DNA from: Ceriagrion tenellum
Lineage: Eukaryota > Arthropoda > Insecta > Odonata > Coenagrionidae
Assembly: GCA_963169105.1 (NCBI GenBank)
Contig: OY720632.1
Coordinates: forward strand, 558,001-622,000
Direction of reading: 5' to 3'
Length of the DNA: 64,000 bases
Shown here: piece by piece, positions 1 to 12,450 of the stretch
How positions within the stretch are numbered: position 1 is the first letter of the stretch
Layout of the letters: every line of letters starts with the position of its first letter
Program-made: the position numbers and the translations under genes
Notes under the pieces: generated by a model
Seen by the model: only the letters and a program-made list of their open reading frames with translations
Databases searched by the model: none
What the model was told of the DNA's origin: nothing

Positions 1-346
1 TAACTCAAAAAGCACGCAACGCACGCGGACGTCGTCTCGTAATCAAGCACGTACTGATCACACGCGCATACACGTTCCACGCGAAGGAATCACATCCACT
101 CGTTTTCACTACACGAAGGGGGCAACGATCAAAAATCCTAAGGTTAAACACTTGCAAAATTTGCCGAAAATGGCAGAATATAAAATTTATTAAAATCACG
201 CGCAGCGACACCCGTGCATCGAGAAAGCTCAAACGAAGCCTATCACTATCGCGTTCGATGCCTATTCCCGAAAATTCTAGGATCGGTCTGTTTCCGCCAC
301 CGAAAACGTCCTCAAAATGACACCTTTTCCGGCCTTCAATCGCTCC

Positions 347-688
347 TAACTCAAAAAGCACGCTACGCACGCGGACGTCGTCTCGTAATCAAGCACGTAC
401 CGACCACACGCGCATGTTCCACGCGAAGGAATCACATCCACACGTTTTCACTACACGAAGGGGGCAACGATCAAAAATCCTAAGGTTAAACACTTGCAAA
501 AATTGCCGAAAATGGCAGAATATAAAATTTATTAAAATCACGCGCAGCGACACCCGTGCATCGAGAAAGCTCCAACGAAGCCTATCACTATCGCGTTCGA
601 TGCCTATTCCCGAAAATTCTAGGATCGGTCTGTTTCCGCCACCGAAAACGTCCTCAAAATGACACCTTTTCCGGCCTTCAAACGCTCC
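347..688 (+). repeat. 342-bp monomer with 4-bp deletion
   Basis: The usual CGCATACACGTTCC reads CGCATGTTCC around 411-420, a loss of ACAC or an equivalent 4 bp. The deletion lies between short direct repeats (ACAC/ACACG), as expected for replication slippage. It is the only 342-bp monomer in the window. Confidence 0.92.
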
Positions 689-3054
689 TAACTCAAAAAG
701 CACGCTACGCACGCGGACGTCGTCTCGTAATCAAGCACGTACCGACCACACGCGCATACACGTTCCACGCGAAGGAATCACATCCACACGTTTTCACTAC
801 ACGAAGGGGGCAACGATCAAAAATCCTAAGGTTAAACACTTGCAAAATTTGCCGAAAATGGCAGAATATAAAATTTATTAAAATCACGCGCAGCGACACC
901 CGTGCATCGAGAAAGCTCCAACGAAGCCTGTCACTATCGCGTTCGATGCCTATTCCCGAAAATTCTAGGATCGGTCTGTTTCCGCCACCGAAAACGTCCT
1001 CAAAATGACACCTTTTCCGGCCTTCAAACGCTCCTAACTCAAAAAGCACGCTACGCACGCGGACGTCGTCTCGTAATCAAGCACGTACCGACCACACGCG
1101 CATACACGTTCCACGCGAAGGAATCACATCCACACGTTTTCACTACACGAAGGGGGCAACGATCAAAAATCCTAAGGTTAAACACTTGCAAAATTTGCCG
1201 AAAATGGCAGAATATAAAATTTATTAAAATCACGCGCAGCGACACCCGTGCATCGAGAAAGCTCCAACGAAGCCTATCACTATCGCGTTCGATGCCTATT
1301 CCCGAAAATTCTAATATAGGTCTGTTTCCGCCACCGAAAACGTCCTCAAAATGACACCTTTTCCGGCCTTCAAACGCTCCTAACTCAAAAAGCACGCAAC
1401 TCACGCGGACGTCGTCTCGTAATCAAGCACGTACCGACCACACGCGCATAAACGTTCCACGCGAAGGAATCACATCCACTCGTTTTCACTACACGAAGGG
1501 GGCAACGATCAAAAATCCTAAGGTTAAACACTTGCAAAATTTGCCGAAAATGGCAGAGTATAAAATTTATTAAAATCACGCGGAGCGACACTCGTGCATC
1601 GAGAAAGCTCCAACGAAGCCTATCACTATCGCGTTCGATGCCTATTCCCGAAAATTCTAGGATCGGTCTGTTTCCGCCACCGAAAACGTCCTCAAAATGA
1701 CACCTTTTCCGGCCTTCAAACGCTCCTAACTCAAAAAGCACGCAACGCACGCGGACGTCGTCTCGTAATCAAGCACGTACCGACCACACGCGCATAAACG
1801 TTCCACGCGAAGGAATCACATCCACACGTTTTCACTACACGAAGGGGGCAACGATCAATAATCCTAAGGTTAAACACTTGCAAAAATATCCGAAAATGGC
1901 AGAATATAAAATTTATTAAAATCACGCGCAGCGACACCCGTGCATCGAGAAAGCTCCAACGAAGCCTATCACTATCGCGTTCGATGCCTATTCCCGAAAA
2001 TTCTAGTATCGGTCTGTTTCCGCCACCGAAAACGTCCTCAAAATGACACCTTTTCCGGCCTTAAAACGCTCCTAACTCAAAAAGCACGCAACGCACGCGG
2101 ACGTCGTCTCGTAATCAAGCACGTACCGACCACACGCGCATACACGTTCCACGCGAAGGAATCACATCCACACGTTTTCACTATACGAAGGGGGCAACGA
2201 TCAAAAATCCTAAGGTTAAACACTTGCAAAATTTGCCGAAAATGGCCGAGTATAAAATTTATTAAAATCACGCGGAGCGACACTCGTGCATCGAGAAAGC
2301 TCCAACGAAGCCTATCACTATCGCGTTCGATGCCTATTCCCGAAAATTCTAGGATCGGTCTGTTTCGGCCACCGAAAACATCCTCAAAATGACACCTTTA
2401 CCGGCCTTCAAACGCTCCTAACTCAAAAAGCACGCAACGCACGCGGACGTCGTCTCGTAATCAAGCACGTACCGACCACACGCGCATACACGTTCCACGC
2501 GAAGGAATCACATCCACACGTTTTCACTACACGAAGGGGGCAACGATCAAAAATCCTAAGGTTAAACACTTGCAAAAATTGCCGAAAATGGCAGAATATA
2601 AAATTTATTAAAATCACGCGCAGCGACACCCGTGCATCGAGAAAGCTCCAACGAAGCATATCAGTATCGCGTTCGATGCCTATTCCCGAAAATTCTAGGA
2701 TCGGTCTGTTTCCGCCACCGAAAACGTCCTCAAAATGACACCTTTTCCGGCCTTCAAACGCTCCTAACTCAAAAAGCACGCAACGCACGCGGACGTCGTC
2801 TCGTAATCAAGCACGTACCGACCACACGCGCATACACGTTCCACGCGAAGGAATCACATCCACTCGTTTTCACTACACGAAGGGGGCAACGATCAAAAAT
2901 CCTAAGGTTAAACACTTGCAAAATTTGCCGAAAATGGCAGAATATAAAATTTATTAAAATCACGGGGAGCGACACCCGTGCATCGAGAAAGCTCCAACGA
3001 AGCCTATCACTATCGCGTTCGATGCCTATTCCCGAAAATTCTAGGATCGGTCTG

Positions 3055-3069
3055 TTTCGGCCACCGAAA
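3055..3069 (+). other. Short inverted repeat switched by a C/G variable site
   Basis: In monomers with G at position 295 the sequence TTTCGG-CCA-CCGAAA forms perfect 6-bp arms around a 3-base loop (here 3055-3069). With C at that site (for example 3401-3415) one pair is lost. Both states are common throughout the array. Whether the structure forms or matters is unknown. Confidence 0.5.
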
Positions 3070-3240
3070 ACGTCCTCAAAATGACACCTTTTCCGGCCTT
3101 CAAACGCTCCTAACTCAAAAAGCACGCAACGCACGCGGACGTCGTCTCGTAATCAAGCACGTACCGACCACACGCGCATACACGTTCCACGCGAAGGAAT
3201 CACATCCACTCGTTTTCACTACACGAAGGGGGCAACGATC

Positions 3241-3306
3241 AAAAATCCTAAGGTTAAACACTTGCAAAATTTGCCGAAAATGGCAGAATATAAAATTTAT
3301 TAAAAT
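3241..3306 (+). other. AT-rich core of the monomer with spaced A-tracts
   Basis: A-tracts begin at 3241, 3256, 3266, 3277, 3292 and 3302 (monomer positions 131, 146, 156, 167, 182, 192). Successive spacings are 15, 10, 11, 15 and 10 bp, so subsets are in helical phase, as seen in curved satellite DNA. The segment has one CpG, against dense CpG on both sides. Curvature is inferred, not shown. Confidence 0.45.
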
Positions 3307-3438
3307 CACGCGGAGCGACACCCGTGCATCGAGAAAGCTCCAACGAAGCCTATCACTATCGCGTTCGATGCCTATTCCCGAAAATTCTAGGATCGGTCTG
3401 TTTCCGCCACCGAAAACGTCCTCAAAATGACACCTTTT
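3281..3438 (+). promoter_or_regulatory. Possible RNA polymerase III internal promoter motifs (weak)
   Basis: In the reference monomer GTTCGATGCC at 3363-3372 matches the B-box consensus GWTCRANNC. TGGCAGAATAT at 3281-3291 matches an A-box (TRGCNNARNNG) except at the last base. A TTTT run, a pol III stop, lies at 3435-3438, so a short transcript of about 170 nt is conceivable. The spacing of about 70 bp between boxes is long for a tRNA but not impossible. The T-stem pairing around the B-box is poor and no cloverleaf is seen. A degenerate 9-mer can occur by chance, so this is a lead only. Confidence 0.2.
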
Positions 3439-5532
3439 CCGGCCTTCAAACGCTCCTAACTCAAAAAGCACGCAACGCACGCGGACGTCGTCTCGTAATC
3501 AAGCACGTACCGACCACACGCGCATACCTGTTCCACGCGAAGGAATCACATCCACTCGTTTTCACTACACGAAGGGGGCAACGATCAAAAATCCTAAGGT
3601 TAAACACTTGCAAAATTTGCCGAAAATGGCAGAATATAAAATTTATTAAAATCACGCGGAGCGACACCCGTGCATCGAGAAAGCTCCAACGAAGCCTATC
3701 ACTATCGCGTTCGATGCCTATTCCCGAAAATTCTAGGATCGGTCTGTTTCCGCCACCGAAAACGTCCTCAAAATGACACCTTTTCCGGCCTTCAAACGCT
3801 CCTAACTCAAAAAGCACGCAACGCACGCGGACGTCGTCTCGTAATCAAGCACGTACCGACCACACGCGCATACCTGTTCCACGCGAAGGAATCACATCCA
3901 CTCGTTTTCACTACACGAAGGGGGCAACGATCAAAAATCCTAAGGTTAAACACTTGCAAAATTTGCCGAAAATGGCAGAATATAAAATTTATTAAAATCA
4001 CGCGCAGCGACACCCGTGCATCGAGAAAGCTCAAACGATGCCTATCACTATCGCGTTCGATGCCTATTCCCGAAAATTCTAGGATCGGTCTGTTTCGGCC
4101 ACCGAAAACGTCCTCAAAATGACACCTTTTCCGGCCTTCAAACGCTCCTAACTCAAAAAGCACGCTACGCACGCGGACGTCGTCTCGTAATCAAGCACGT
4201 ACCGACCACACGCGCATACACGTTCCACGCGAAGGAATCACATCCACACGTTTTCACTACACGAAGGGGGCAACGATCAAAAATCCTAAGGTTAAACACT
4301 TGCAAAATTTGCCGAAAATGGCAGAATATAAAATTTATTAAAATCACGCGCAGCGACACCCGTGCATCGAGAAAGCTCCAACGAAGCCTATCACTATCGC
4401 ATTCGATGCCTATTCCCGAAAATTCTAGGATCGGTCTGTTTCCGCCACCGAAAACGTCCTCAAAATGACACCTTTTCCGGCCTTCAAACGCTCCTAACTC
4501 AAGAAGCACGCAACGCACGCGGACGTCGTCTCGTAATCAAGCACGTACCGACCACACGCGCATACACGTTCCACGCGAAGGAATCACATCCACTCGTTTT
4601 CACTACACGAAGGGGGCAACGATCAAAAATCCTAAGGTTAAACACTTGCAAAATTTGCCGAAAATGGCAGAGTATAAAATTTATTAAAATCACGCGGAGC
4701 GACACTCGTGCATCGAGAAAGCTCCAACGAAGCCTATCACTATCGCGTTCGATGCCTATTCCCGAAAATTCTAGGATCGGTCTGTTTCCGCCACCGAAAA
4801 CGTCCTCAAAATGACACCTTTTCCGGCCTTCAAACGCTCCTAACTCAAAAAGCACGCAACGCACGCGGACGTCGTCTCGTAATCAAGCACGTACCGACCA
4901 CACGCGCATACACGTTCCACGCGAAGGAATCACATCCACTCGTTTTCACTACACGAAAGGGGCAACGATCAAAAATCCTAAGGTTAAACACTTGCAAAAT
5001 TTGCCGAAAATGGCAGAATATAAAATTTATTAAAATCACGCGGAGCGACACCCGTGCATCGAGAAAGCTCCAACGAAGCCTATCACTATCGCGTTCGATG
5101 CCTATTCCCGAAAATTCTAGGATCGGTCTGTTTCGGCCACCGAAAACGTCCTCAAAATGACACCTTTTCCGGCCTTCAAACGCTCCTAACTCAAAAAGCA
5201 CGCAACGCACGCGGACGTCGTCTCGTAATCAAGCACGTACTGATCACACGCGCATACACGTTCCACGCGAAGGAATCACATCCACTCGTTTTCACTACAC
5301 GAAGGGGGCAACGATCAAAAATCCTAAGGTTAAACACTTGCAAAATTTGCCGAAAATGGCAGAATATAAAATTTATTAAAATCACGCGCAGCGACACCCG
5401 TGCATCGAGAAAGCTCAAACGAAGCCTATCACTATCGCGTTCGATGCCTATTCCCGAAAATTCTAGGATCGGTCTGTTTCGGCCACCGAAAACGTCCTCA
5501 AAATGACACCTTTTCCGGCCTTCAAACGCTCC

Positions 5533-8500
5533 TAACTCAAAAAGCACGCTACGCACGCGGACGTCGTCTCGTAATCAAGCACGTACCGACCACACGCGCA
5601 TACACGTTCCACGCGAAGGAATCACATCCACACGTTTTCACTACACGAAGGGGGCAACGATCAAAAATCCTAAGGTTAAACACTTACAAAATTTGCCGAA
5701 AATGGCAGAATATAAAATTTATTAAAATCACGCGCAGCGATCCCGGGCATCGAGAAAGCTCCAACGAAGCCTATCACTATCGCGTTCGATGCCTATTCCC
5801 GAAAATTCTAGTATCGGTCTGTTTCCGCCACCGAAAACGTCCTCAAAATGACACCTTTTCCGGCCTTCAAACGCTCCTAACTCAAAAAGCACGCAACGCA
5901 CGCGGACGTCGTCTCGTAATCAAGCACGTACCGACCACACGCGCATACACGTTCCACGCGAAGGAATCACATCCACTCGTTTTCACTACACGAAGGGGGC
6001 AACGATCAAAAATCCTAAGGTTAAACACTTGCAAAATTTGCCGAAAATGGCAGAGTATAAAATTTATTAAAATCACGCGGAGCGACACTCGTGCATCGAG
6101 AAAGCTCCAACGAAGCCTATCACTATCGCGTTCGATGCCTATTCCCGAAAATTCTAGGATCGGTCTGTTTCCGCCACCGAAAACGTCCTCAAAATGACAC
6201 CTTTTCCGGCCTTCAAACGCTCCTAACTCAAAAAGCACGCAACGCACGCGGACGTCGTCTCGTAATCAAGCACGTACCGACCACACGCGCATACACGTTC
6301 CACGCGAAGGAATCACATCCACTCGTTTTCACTACACGAAGGGGGCAACGATCAAAATTCCTAAGGTTAAACACTTGCAAAATTTGCCGAAAATGGCAGA
6401 ATATAAAATTTATTTAAATCACGCGGAGCGACACCCGTGCATCGAGAAAGCTCCAACGAAGCCTATCACTATCGCGTTCGATGCCTATTCCCGAAAATTC
6501 TAGGATCGGTCTGTTTCCGCCACCGAAAACGTCCTCAAAATGACACCTTTTCCGGCCTTCAAACGCTCCTAACTCAAAAAGCACGCAACGCACGCGGACG
6601 TCGTCTCGTAATCAAGCACGTACCGACCACACGCGCATACACGTTCCACGCGAAGGAATCACATCCACACGTTTTCACTACACGAAGGGGGCAACGATCA
6701 AAAATCCTAAGGTTAAACACTTGCAAAATTTGCCGAAAATGGCAGAATATAAAATTTATTTAAATCACGCGGAGCGACACCCGTGCATCGAGAAAGCTCC
6801 AACGAAGCCTATCACTATCGCGTTCGATGCCTATTCCCGAAAATTCTATGATCGGTCTGTTTCCGCCACCGAAAACGTCCTCAAAATGACACCTTTTCCG
6901 GCCTTCAAACGCTCCTAACTCAAAAAGCACGCAACGCACGCGGACGTCGTCTCGTAATCAAGCACGTACCGACCACACGCGCATACACGTTCCACGCGAA
7001 GGAATCACATCCACACGTTTTCACTACACGAAGGGGGCAACGATCAAAAATCCTAAGGTTAAACACTTGCAAAATTTGCCGAAAATGGCAGAATATAAAA
7101 TTTATTTAAATCACGCGGAGCGACACCCGTGCATCGAGAAAGCTCCAACGAAGCCTATCACTATCGCGTTCGATGCCTATTCCCGAAAATTCTATGATCG
7201 GTCTGTTTCCGCCACCGAAAACGTCCTCAAAATGACACCTTTTCCGGCCTTCAAACGCTCCTAACTCAAAAAGCACGCAACGCACGCGGACGTCGTCTCG
7301 TAATCAAGCACGTACCGACGACACGCGCATACACGTTCCACGCGAAGGAATCACATCCACACGTTTTCACTACACGAAGGGGGCAACGATCAAAAATCCT
7401 AAGGTTAAACACTTGCCAAATTTGCCGAAAATGGCAGAATATAAAATTTATTAAAATCACGCGGAGCGACATCCGTGCATCGAGAAAGCTCCAACGAAGC
7501 CTATCACTATCGCGTTCGATGCCTATTCCCGAAAATTCTAGGATCGGTCTGTTTCCGCCACCGAAAACGTCCTCAAAATGACACCTTTTCCGGCCTTCAA
7601 ACGCTCCTAACTCAAAAAGCACGCAACGCACGCGGACGTCGTCTCGTAATCAAGCACGTACCGACCACACGCGCATACACGTTCCACGCGAAGGAATCAC
7701 ATCCACACGTTTTCACTACACGAAGGGGGCAACGATCAAAAATCCTAAGGTTAAACACTTGCAAAATTTGCCGAAAATGGCAGAATATAAAATTTATTAA
7801 AATCACGCGCAGCGACACCCGTACATCGAGAAAGCTCCAACGAAGCCTATCACTATCGCGTTCGATGCCTATTCCCGAAAATTCTAGGATCGGTCTGTTA
7901 CCGCCACCGAAAACGTCCTCAAAATGACACCTTTTCCGGCCTTCAAACGCTCCTAACACAAAAAGCACGCAACGCACGCGGACGTCGTCTCGTAATCAAG
8001 CACGTACCGACCACACGCGCATACACGTTCCACGCGAAGGAATCACATCCACACGTTTTCACTACACGAAGGGGGCAACGATCAAAAATCCTAAGGTTAA
8101 ACACTTGCAAAATTTGCCGAAAATGGCAGAATATAAAACTTATTAAAATCACGCGCAGCGACACCCGTGCATCAAAAAAACTCCAACGAAGCCTATCACT
8201 ATCGCGTTCGATGCCTATTCCCGAAAATTCTAGGATCGGTCTGTTTCGGCCACCGAAAACGTCCTCAAAATGACACCTTTTCCGGCCTTCAAACGCTCCT
8301 AACTCAAAAAGCACGCAACGCACGCGGACGTCGTCTCGTAATCACGCACGTACCGACCACACGCGCATACACGTTCCACGCGAAGGAATCACATCCACAC
8401 GTTTTCACTACACGAAGGGGGCAACGATCAAAAATCCTAAGGTTAAACACTTGCAAAATTTGCCGAAAATGGCAGAATATAAAATTTATTAAAATCACGC

Positions 8501-8991
8501 GCAGCGACACCCGTGCATCAAAAAAGCTCCAACGAAGCCTATCACTATCGCGTTCGATGCCTATTCCCGAAAATTCTAGGATCGGTCTGTTTCGGCCACC
8601 GAAAACGTCCTCAAAATGACACCTTTTCCGGCCTTCAAACGCTCCTAACTCAAAAAGCACGCAACGCACGCGGACGTCGTCTCGTAATCAAGCACGTACC
8701 GACCACACGCGCATACACGTTCCACGCGAAGGAATCACATCCACTCGTTTTCACTACACGAAGGGGGCAACGATCAAAAATCCTAAGGTTAAACACTTGC
8801 AAAATTTGCCGAAAATGGCAGAATATAAAATTTATTAAAATCACGCGCAGCGACACCCGTACATCGAGAAAGCTCCAACGAAGCCTATGACTATCGCGTT
8901 CGATGCCTATTCTTGAAAATTCTAGGATCGGTCTGTTTCGGCCACCGAAAACGTGCTCAAAATGACACCTTTTCCGGCCTTCAAACGCTCC
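5533..8991 (+). repeat. Zone B: 10-monomer HOR, copy 1 (3459 bp)
   Basis: The block begins with a 345-bp monomer carrying CCCGGG (5742-5747) and holds ten monomers, and the same marker order restarts 3459 bp later. Matching members include the 178G/212T monomer next in line (5878 and 9337), the monomers with 221A/223A in the second half (near 8173 and 8519; 10940 and 11632), and the monomer with TTCTTGAAAA in place of TTCCCGAAAA (near 8911 and 12370). Adjacent monomers 6570-6915 and 6916-7261 share a private CTATGATC variant, a single-monomer duplication inside the block. The copies differ at many sites, so this HOR is older than those to the right. Confidence 0.85.
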
Positions 8992-11900
8992 TAACTCAAA
9001 AAGCACGCTACGCACGCGGACGTCGTGTCGTAATCAAGCACGTACCGACCACACGCGCATACACGTTCCACGCGAAGTAATCACATCAACACGTTTTCAC
9101 TACACGAAGGGGGCAACGATCAAAAATCCTAAGGTTAAACACTTACAAAATTTGCCGAAAATGGCAGAATATAAAATTTATTAAAATCACGCGCAGCGAT
9201 CCCGGGCATCGAGAAAGCTCCAACGAAGCCTATCACTATCGCGTTCGATGCCTATTCCCGAAAATTCTACTATCGGTCTGTTTCCGCCACCGAAAACGTC
9301 CTCAAAATGACATCTTTTCCGGCCTTGAAACGCTCCTAACTCAAAAAGCACGCAACGCACGCGGACATCGTCTCGTAATCAAGCACTTACCGACCACACG
9401 CGCATACACGTTCCACGCGAAGGAATCACATCCACTCGTTTTCACTACACGAAGGGGGCAACGATCAAAAATCCTAAGGTTAAACACTTGCAAAATTTGC
9501 CGAAAATGGCAGAGTATAAAATTTATTAAAATCACGCGGAGCGACACTCGTGCATCGAGAAAGCTCCAACGAAGCCTATCACTATCGCGTTCGATGCCTA
9601 TTCCCGAAAATTCTAGGATCGGTCTGTTTCCGCCACCGAAAACGTCCTCAAAATGACACCTTTTCCGGCCTTCAAACGCTCCTAACTCAAAAAGCACGCA
9701 ACGCACGCGGACGTCGTCTCGTAATCACGCACGTACCGACCACACGCGCATACACGTTCCACGCGAAGGAATCACAACCACACGTTTTCACTACACGAAG
9801 GGGGCAACGATCAAAATTCCTAAGGTTAAACACTTGCAAAATTTGCCGAAAATGGCAGAATATAAAATTTATTTAAATCACGCGGAGCGACACCCGTGCA
9901 TCGAGTAAGCTCCAACGAAGCCTATCACTATCGCGTTCGATGCCTATTCCCGAAAATTCTAGGATCGGTCTGTTTCCGCCACCGAAAACGTCCTCAAAAT
10001 GACACCTTTTCCGGCCTTCAAACGCTCCTAACTCAAAAAGCACGCAACGCACGCGGACGTCGTCTCGTAATCAAGCACGTACCGACCACACGCGCATACA
10101 CGTTCCACGCGAAGGAATCACATCCACACGTTTTCACTACACGAAGGGGGCAACGATCAAAAATCCTAAGGTTAAACACTTGCAAAATTTCCCGAAAATG
10201 GCAGAATATAAAATTTATTTAAATCACGCGGAGCGACACCCGTGCATCGAGAAAGCTCCAACGAAGCCTATCACTATCGCGTTCGATGCCTATTCCCGAA
10301 AATTCTAGGATCGGTCTGTTTCCGCCACCGAAAACGTCCTCAAAATGACACCTTTTCCGGCCTTCAAACGCTCCTAACTCAAAAAGCACGCAACGCACGC
10401 GGACGTCGTCTCGTAATCAAGCACGTACCGACCACACGCGCATACACGTTCCACGCGAAGGAATCACATCCACTCGTTTTCACTCCACGAAGGGGGCAAC
10501 GATCAAAAATCCTAAGGTTAAACACTTGCAAAATTTGCCGAAAATGGCAGAATATAAAATTTATTTAAATCACGCGGAGCGACACCCGTGCATCGAGAAA
10601 GCTCCAACGAAGCCTATCACTATCGCGTTCGATGCCTATTCCCGAAAATTCTAGGATCGGTCTGTTACCGCCACCGAAAACGTCCTCAAAATGACACCTT
10701 TTCCGGCCTTCAAACGCTCCTAACTCAAAAAGCACGCAACGCACGCGGACGTCGTCTCGTAATCAAGCACGTACCGACCACACGCGCATACACGTTCCAC
10801 GCGAAGGAATCACATCCACACGTTTTCACTACACGAAGGGGGCAACGATCAAAAATCCTAAGGTTAAACACTTGCAAAATTTGCCGAAAATGGCAGAATA
10901 TAAAACTTATTAAAATCACGCGCAGCGACACCCGTGCATCAAAAAAGCTCCAACGAAGCCTATCACTATCGCGTTCGATGCCTATTCCCGAAAATTCTAG
11001 GATCGGTCTGTTTCCGCCACCGAAAACGTCCTCAAAATGACACCTTTTCCGGCCTTCAAACGCTCCTAACTCAAAAAGCACGCAACGCACGCGGACGTCG
11101 TCTCGTAATCAAGCACGTACCGACCACACGCGCATACACGTTCCACGCGAAGGAATCACATCCACTCGTTTTCACTACACGAAGGGGGCAACGATCAAAA
11201 ATCCTAAGGTTAAACACTTGCAAAATTTGCCGAAAATGGCAGAATATAAAATTTATTTAAATCACGCGGAGCGACACCCGTGCATCGAGAAAGCTCCAAC
11301 GAAGCCTATCACTATCGCGTTCGATGCCTATTCCCGAAAATTCTAGGATCGGTCTGTTACCGCCACCGAAAACGTCCTCAAAATGACACCTTTTCCGGCC
11401 TTCAAACGCTCCTAACACAGAAAGCACGCAACGCACGCGGACGTCGTCTCGTAATCAAGCACGTACCGACCACACGCGCATACACGTTCCACGCGAAGGA
11501 ATCACATCCACACGTTTTCACTACACGAAGGGGGCAACGATCAAAAATCCTAAGGTTAAACACTTGCAAAATTTGCCGAAAATGGCAGAATATAAAACTT
11601 ATTAAAATCACGCGCAGCGACACCCGTGCATCAAAAAAGCTCCAACGAAGCCTATCACTATCGCGTTCGATGCCTATTCCCGAAAATTCTAGGATCGGTC
11701 TGTTTCCGCCACCGAAAACGTCCTCAAAATGACACCTTTTCCGGCCTTCAAACGCTCCTAACTCAAAAAGAACGATACGCACGCGGACGTCGTCTCGTAA
11801 TCACGCACGTACCGACCACACGCGCATACACGTTCCACGCGAAGGAATCACATCCACACGTTTTCACTACACGAAGGGGGCAACGATCAAAAATCCTAAG

Positions 11901-12450
11901 GTTAATCACTTGCAAAATTTGCCGAAAATGGCAGAATATAAAATTTATTAAAATCACGCGCAGCGACACCCGTGCATCGAGAAAGCTCCAACGAAGCCTA
12001 TCACTATCGCGTTCGATGCCTATTCCCGAAAATTCTAGGATCGGTCTGTTTCGGCCACCGAAAACGTCCTCAAAATGACACCTTTTCCGGCCTTCAAACG
12101 CTCCTAACTCAAAAAGCACGCAACGCACGCGGACGTCGTCTCGTAATCAAGCACGTACCGACCACACGCGCATACACGTTCCACGCGAAGGAATCACATC
12201 CACTAGTTTTCACTACACGAAGGGGGCAACGATCAAAAATCCTAAGGTTAAACACTTGCAAAATTTGCCGAAAATGGCAGAATATAAAATTTATTAAAAT
12301 CACGCGCAGCGACACCCGTACATCGAGAAAGCTCCAACGAAGCCTATCACTATCGCGTTCGATGCCTATTCTTGAAAATTCTAGGATCGGTCTGTTTCGG
12401 CCACCGAAAACGTCCTCAAAATGAATCCTTTTACGGCCTTCAAACGCTCC
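8992..12450 (+). repeat. Zone B: 10-monomer HOR, copy 2 (3459 bp)
   Basis: This copy aligns to 5533-8991 at a constant offset of 3459 bp and starts with the CCCGGG monomer (9201-9206). It has diverged from copy 1 in a patchy way. Several monomers match copy 3 better, such as the one with GAGTAAGC near 9902 and again near 13361. Its middle contains a two-monomer duplication: 10375-11066 and 11067-11758 share CTGTTACCG plus the TAAAACTTATT variant. The patchiness suggests local conversion or small exchanges after the block was duplicated. Confidence 0.83.

Larger units (their letters stand above)
3111..3456 (+). repeat. Representative 346-bp monomer
   Basis: This copy carries the common base at most variable sites and serves here as the reference for monomer coordinates. 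By hand count it has A 110, C 102, G 64, T 70 and 34 CpG dinucleotides. It is bipartite. Positions 12-85 are CpG-rich, with repeated ACGCG/CGCG words. Positions 127-195 are AT-rich, with A-tracts starting at 131, 146, 156, 167, 182 and 192 and a single CpG. Positions 196-346 are CpG-rich again. The 346-bp length would suit two nucleosomes of about 173 bp, which is an inference only. The two halves share one short word (CACGCGGA, 175 bp apart) but no convincing alignment, so a dimeric origin is not shown. Confidence 0.95.
1..5532 (+). repeat. Zone A: heterogeneous monomers without clear HOR
   Basis: About 16 monomers carry many private variants, such as an altered motif near 1313, a changed base near 2384 and a T-to-A change near 2400. 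The first monomer shares the rare TGATCACAC variant and the CTCAAACG variant with the monomer at 5187, 15 monomers (5186 bp) away, but the monomers between do not form a repeated series. Adjacent monomers 3457-3802 and 3803-4148 share the private ATACCTGTT variant (near 3528 and 3874), a single-monomer duplication. Nothing other than satellite is present. Confidence 0.85.

Noticed and set aside
3363..3372. tRNA gene or tRNA-derived SINE
   Set aside because: Only a T-loop-like motif is present. The T-stem does not pair beyond about one base pair, no anticodon arm or acceptor stem was found, and no CCA or SINE tail is visible. It is kept only as a weak promoter motif.
5400..6197. Open reading frames of 108-150 codons on the plus strand and 117-126 on the minus strand in almost every monomer, some reaching 265 codons (5400-6197, 16122-16919, 35835-36632, 38256-39053)
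   Set aside because: They are by-products of the repeat. 346 is not a multiple of three, so a frame passing through a monomer is read differently in the next; the 150-codon frames therefore read the same DNA in two frames. The 265-codon ones arise only where a 345-bp monomer restores the frame. Both strands are open at once, indels of 1, 2 and 4 bp are tolerated, and no domain, ribosome-binding context or codon pattern is seen.
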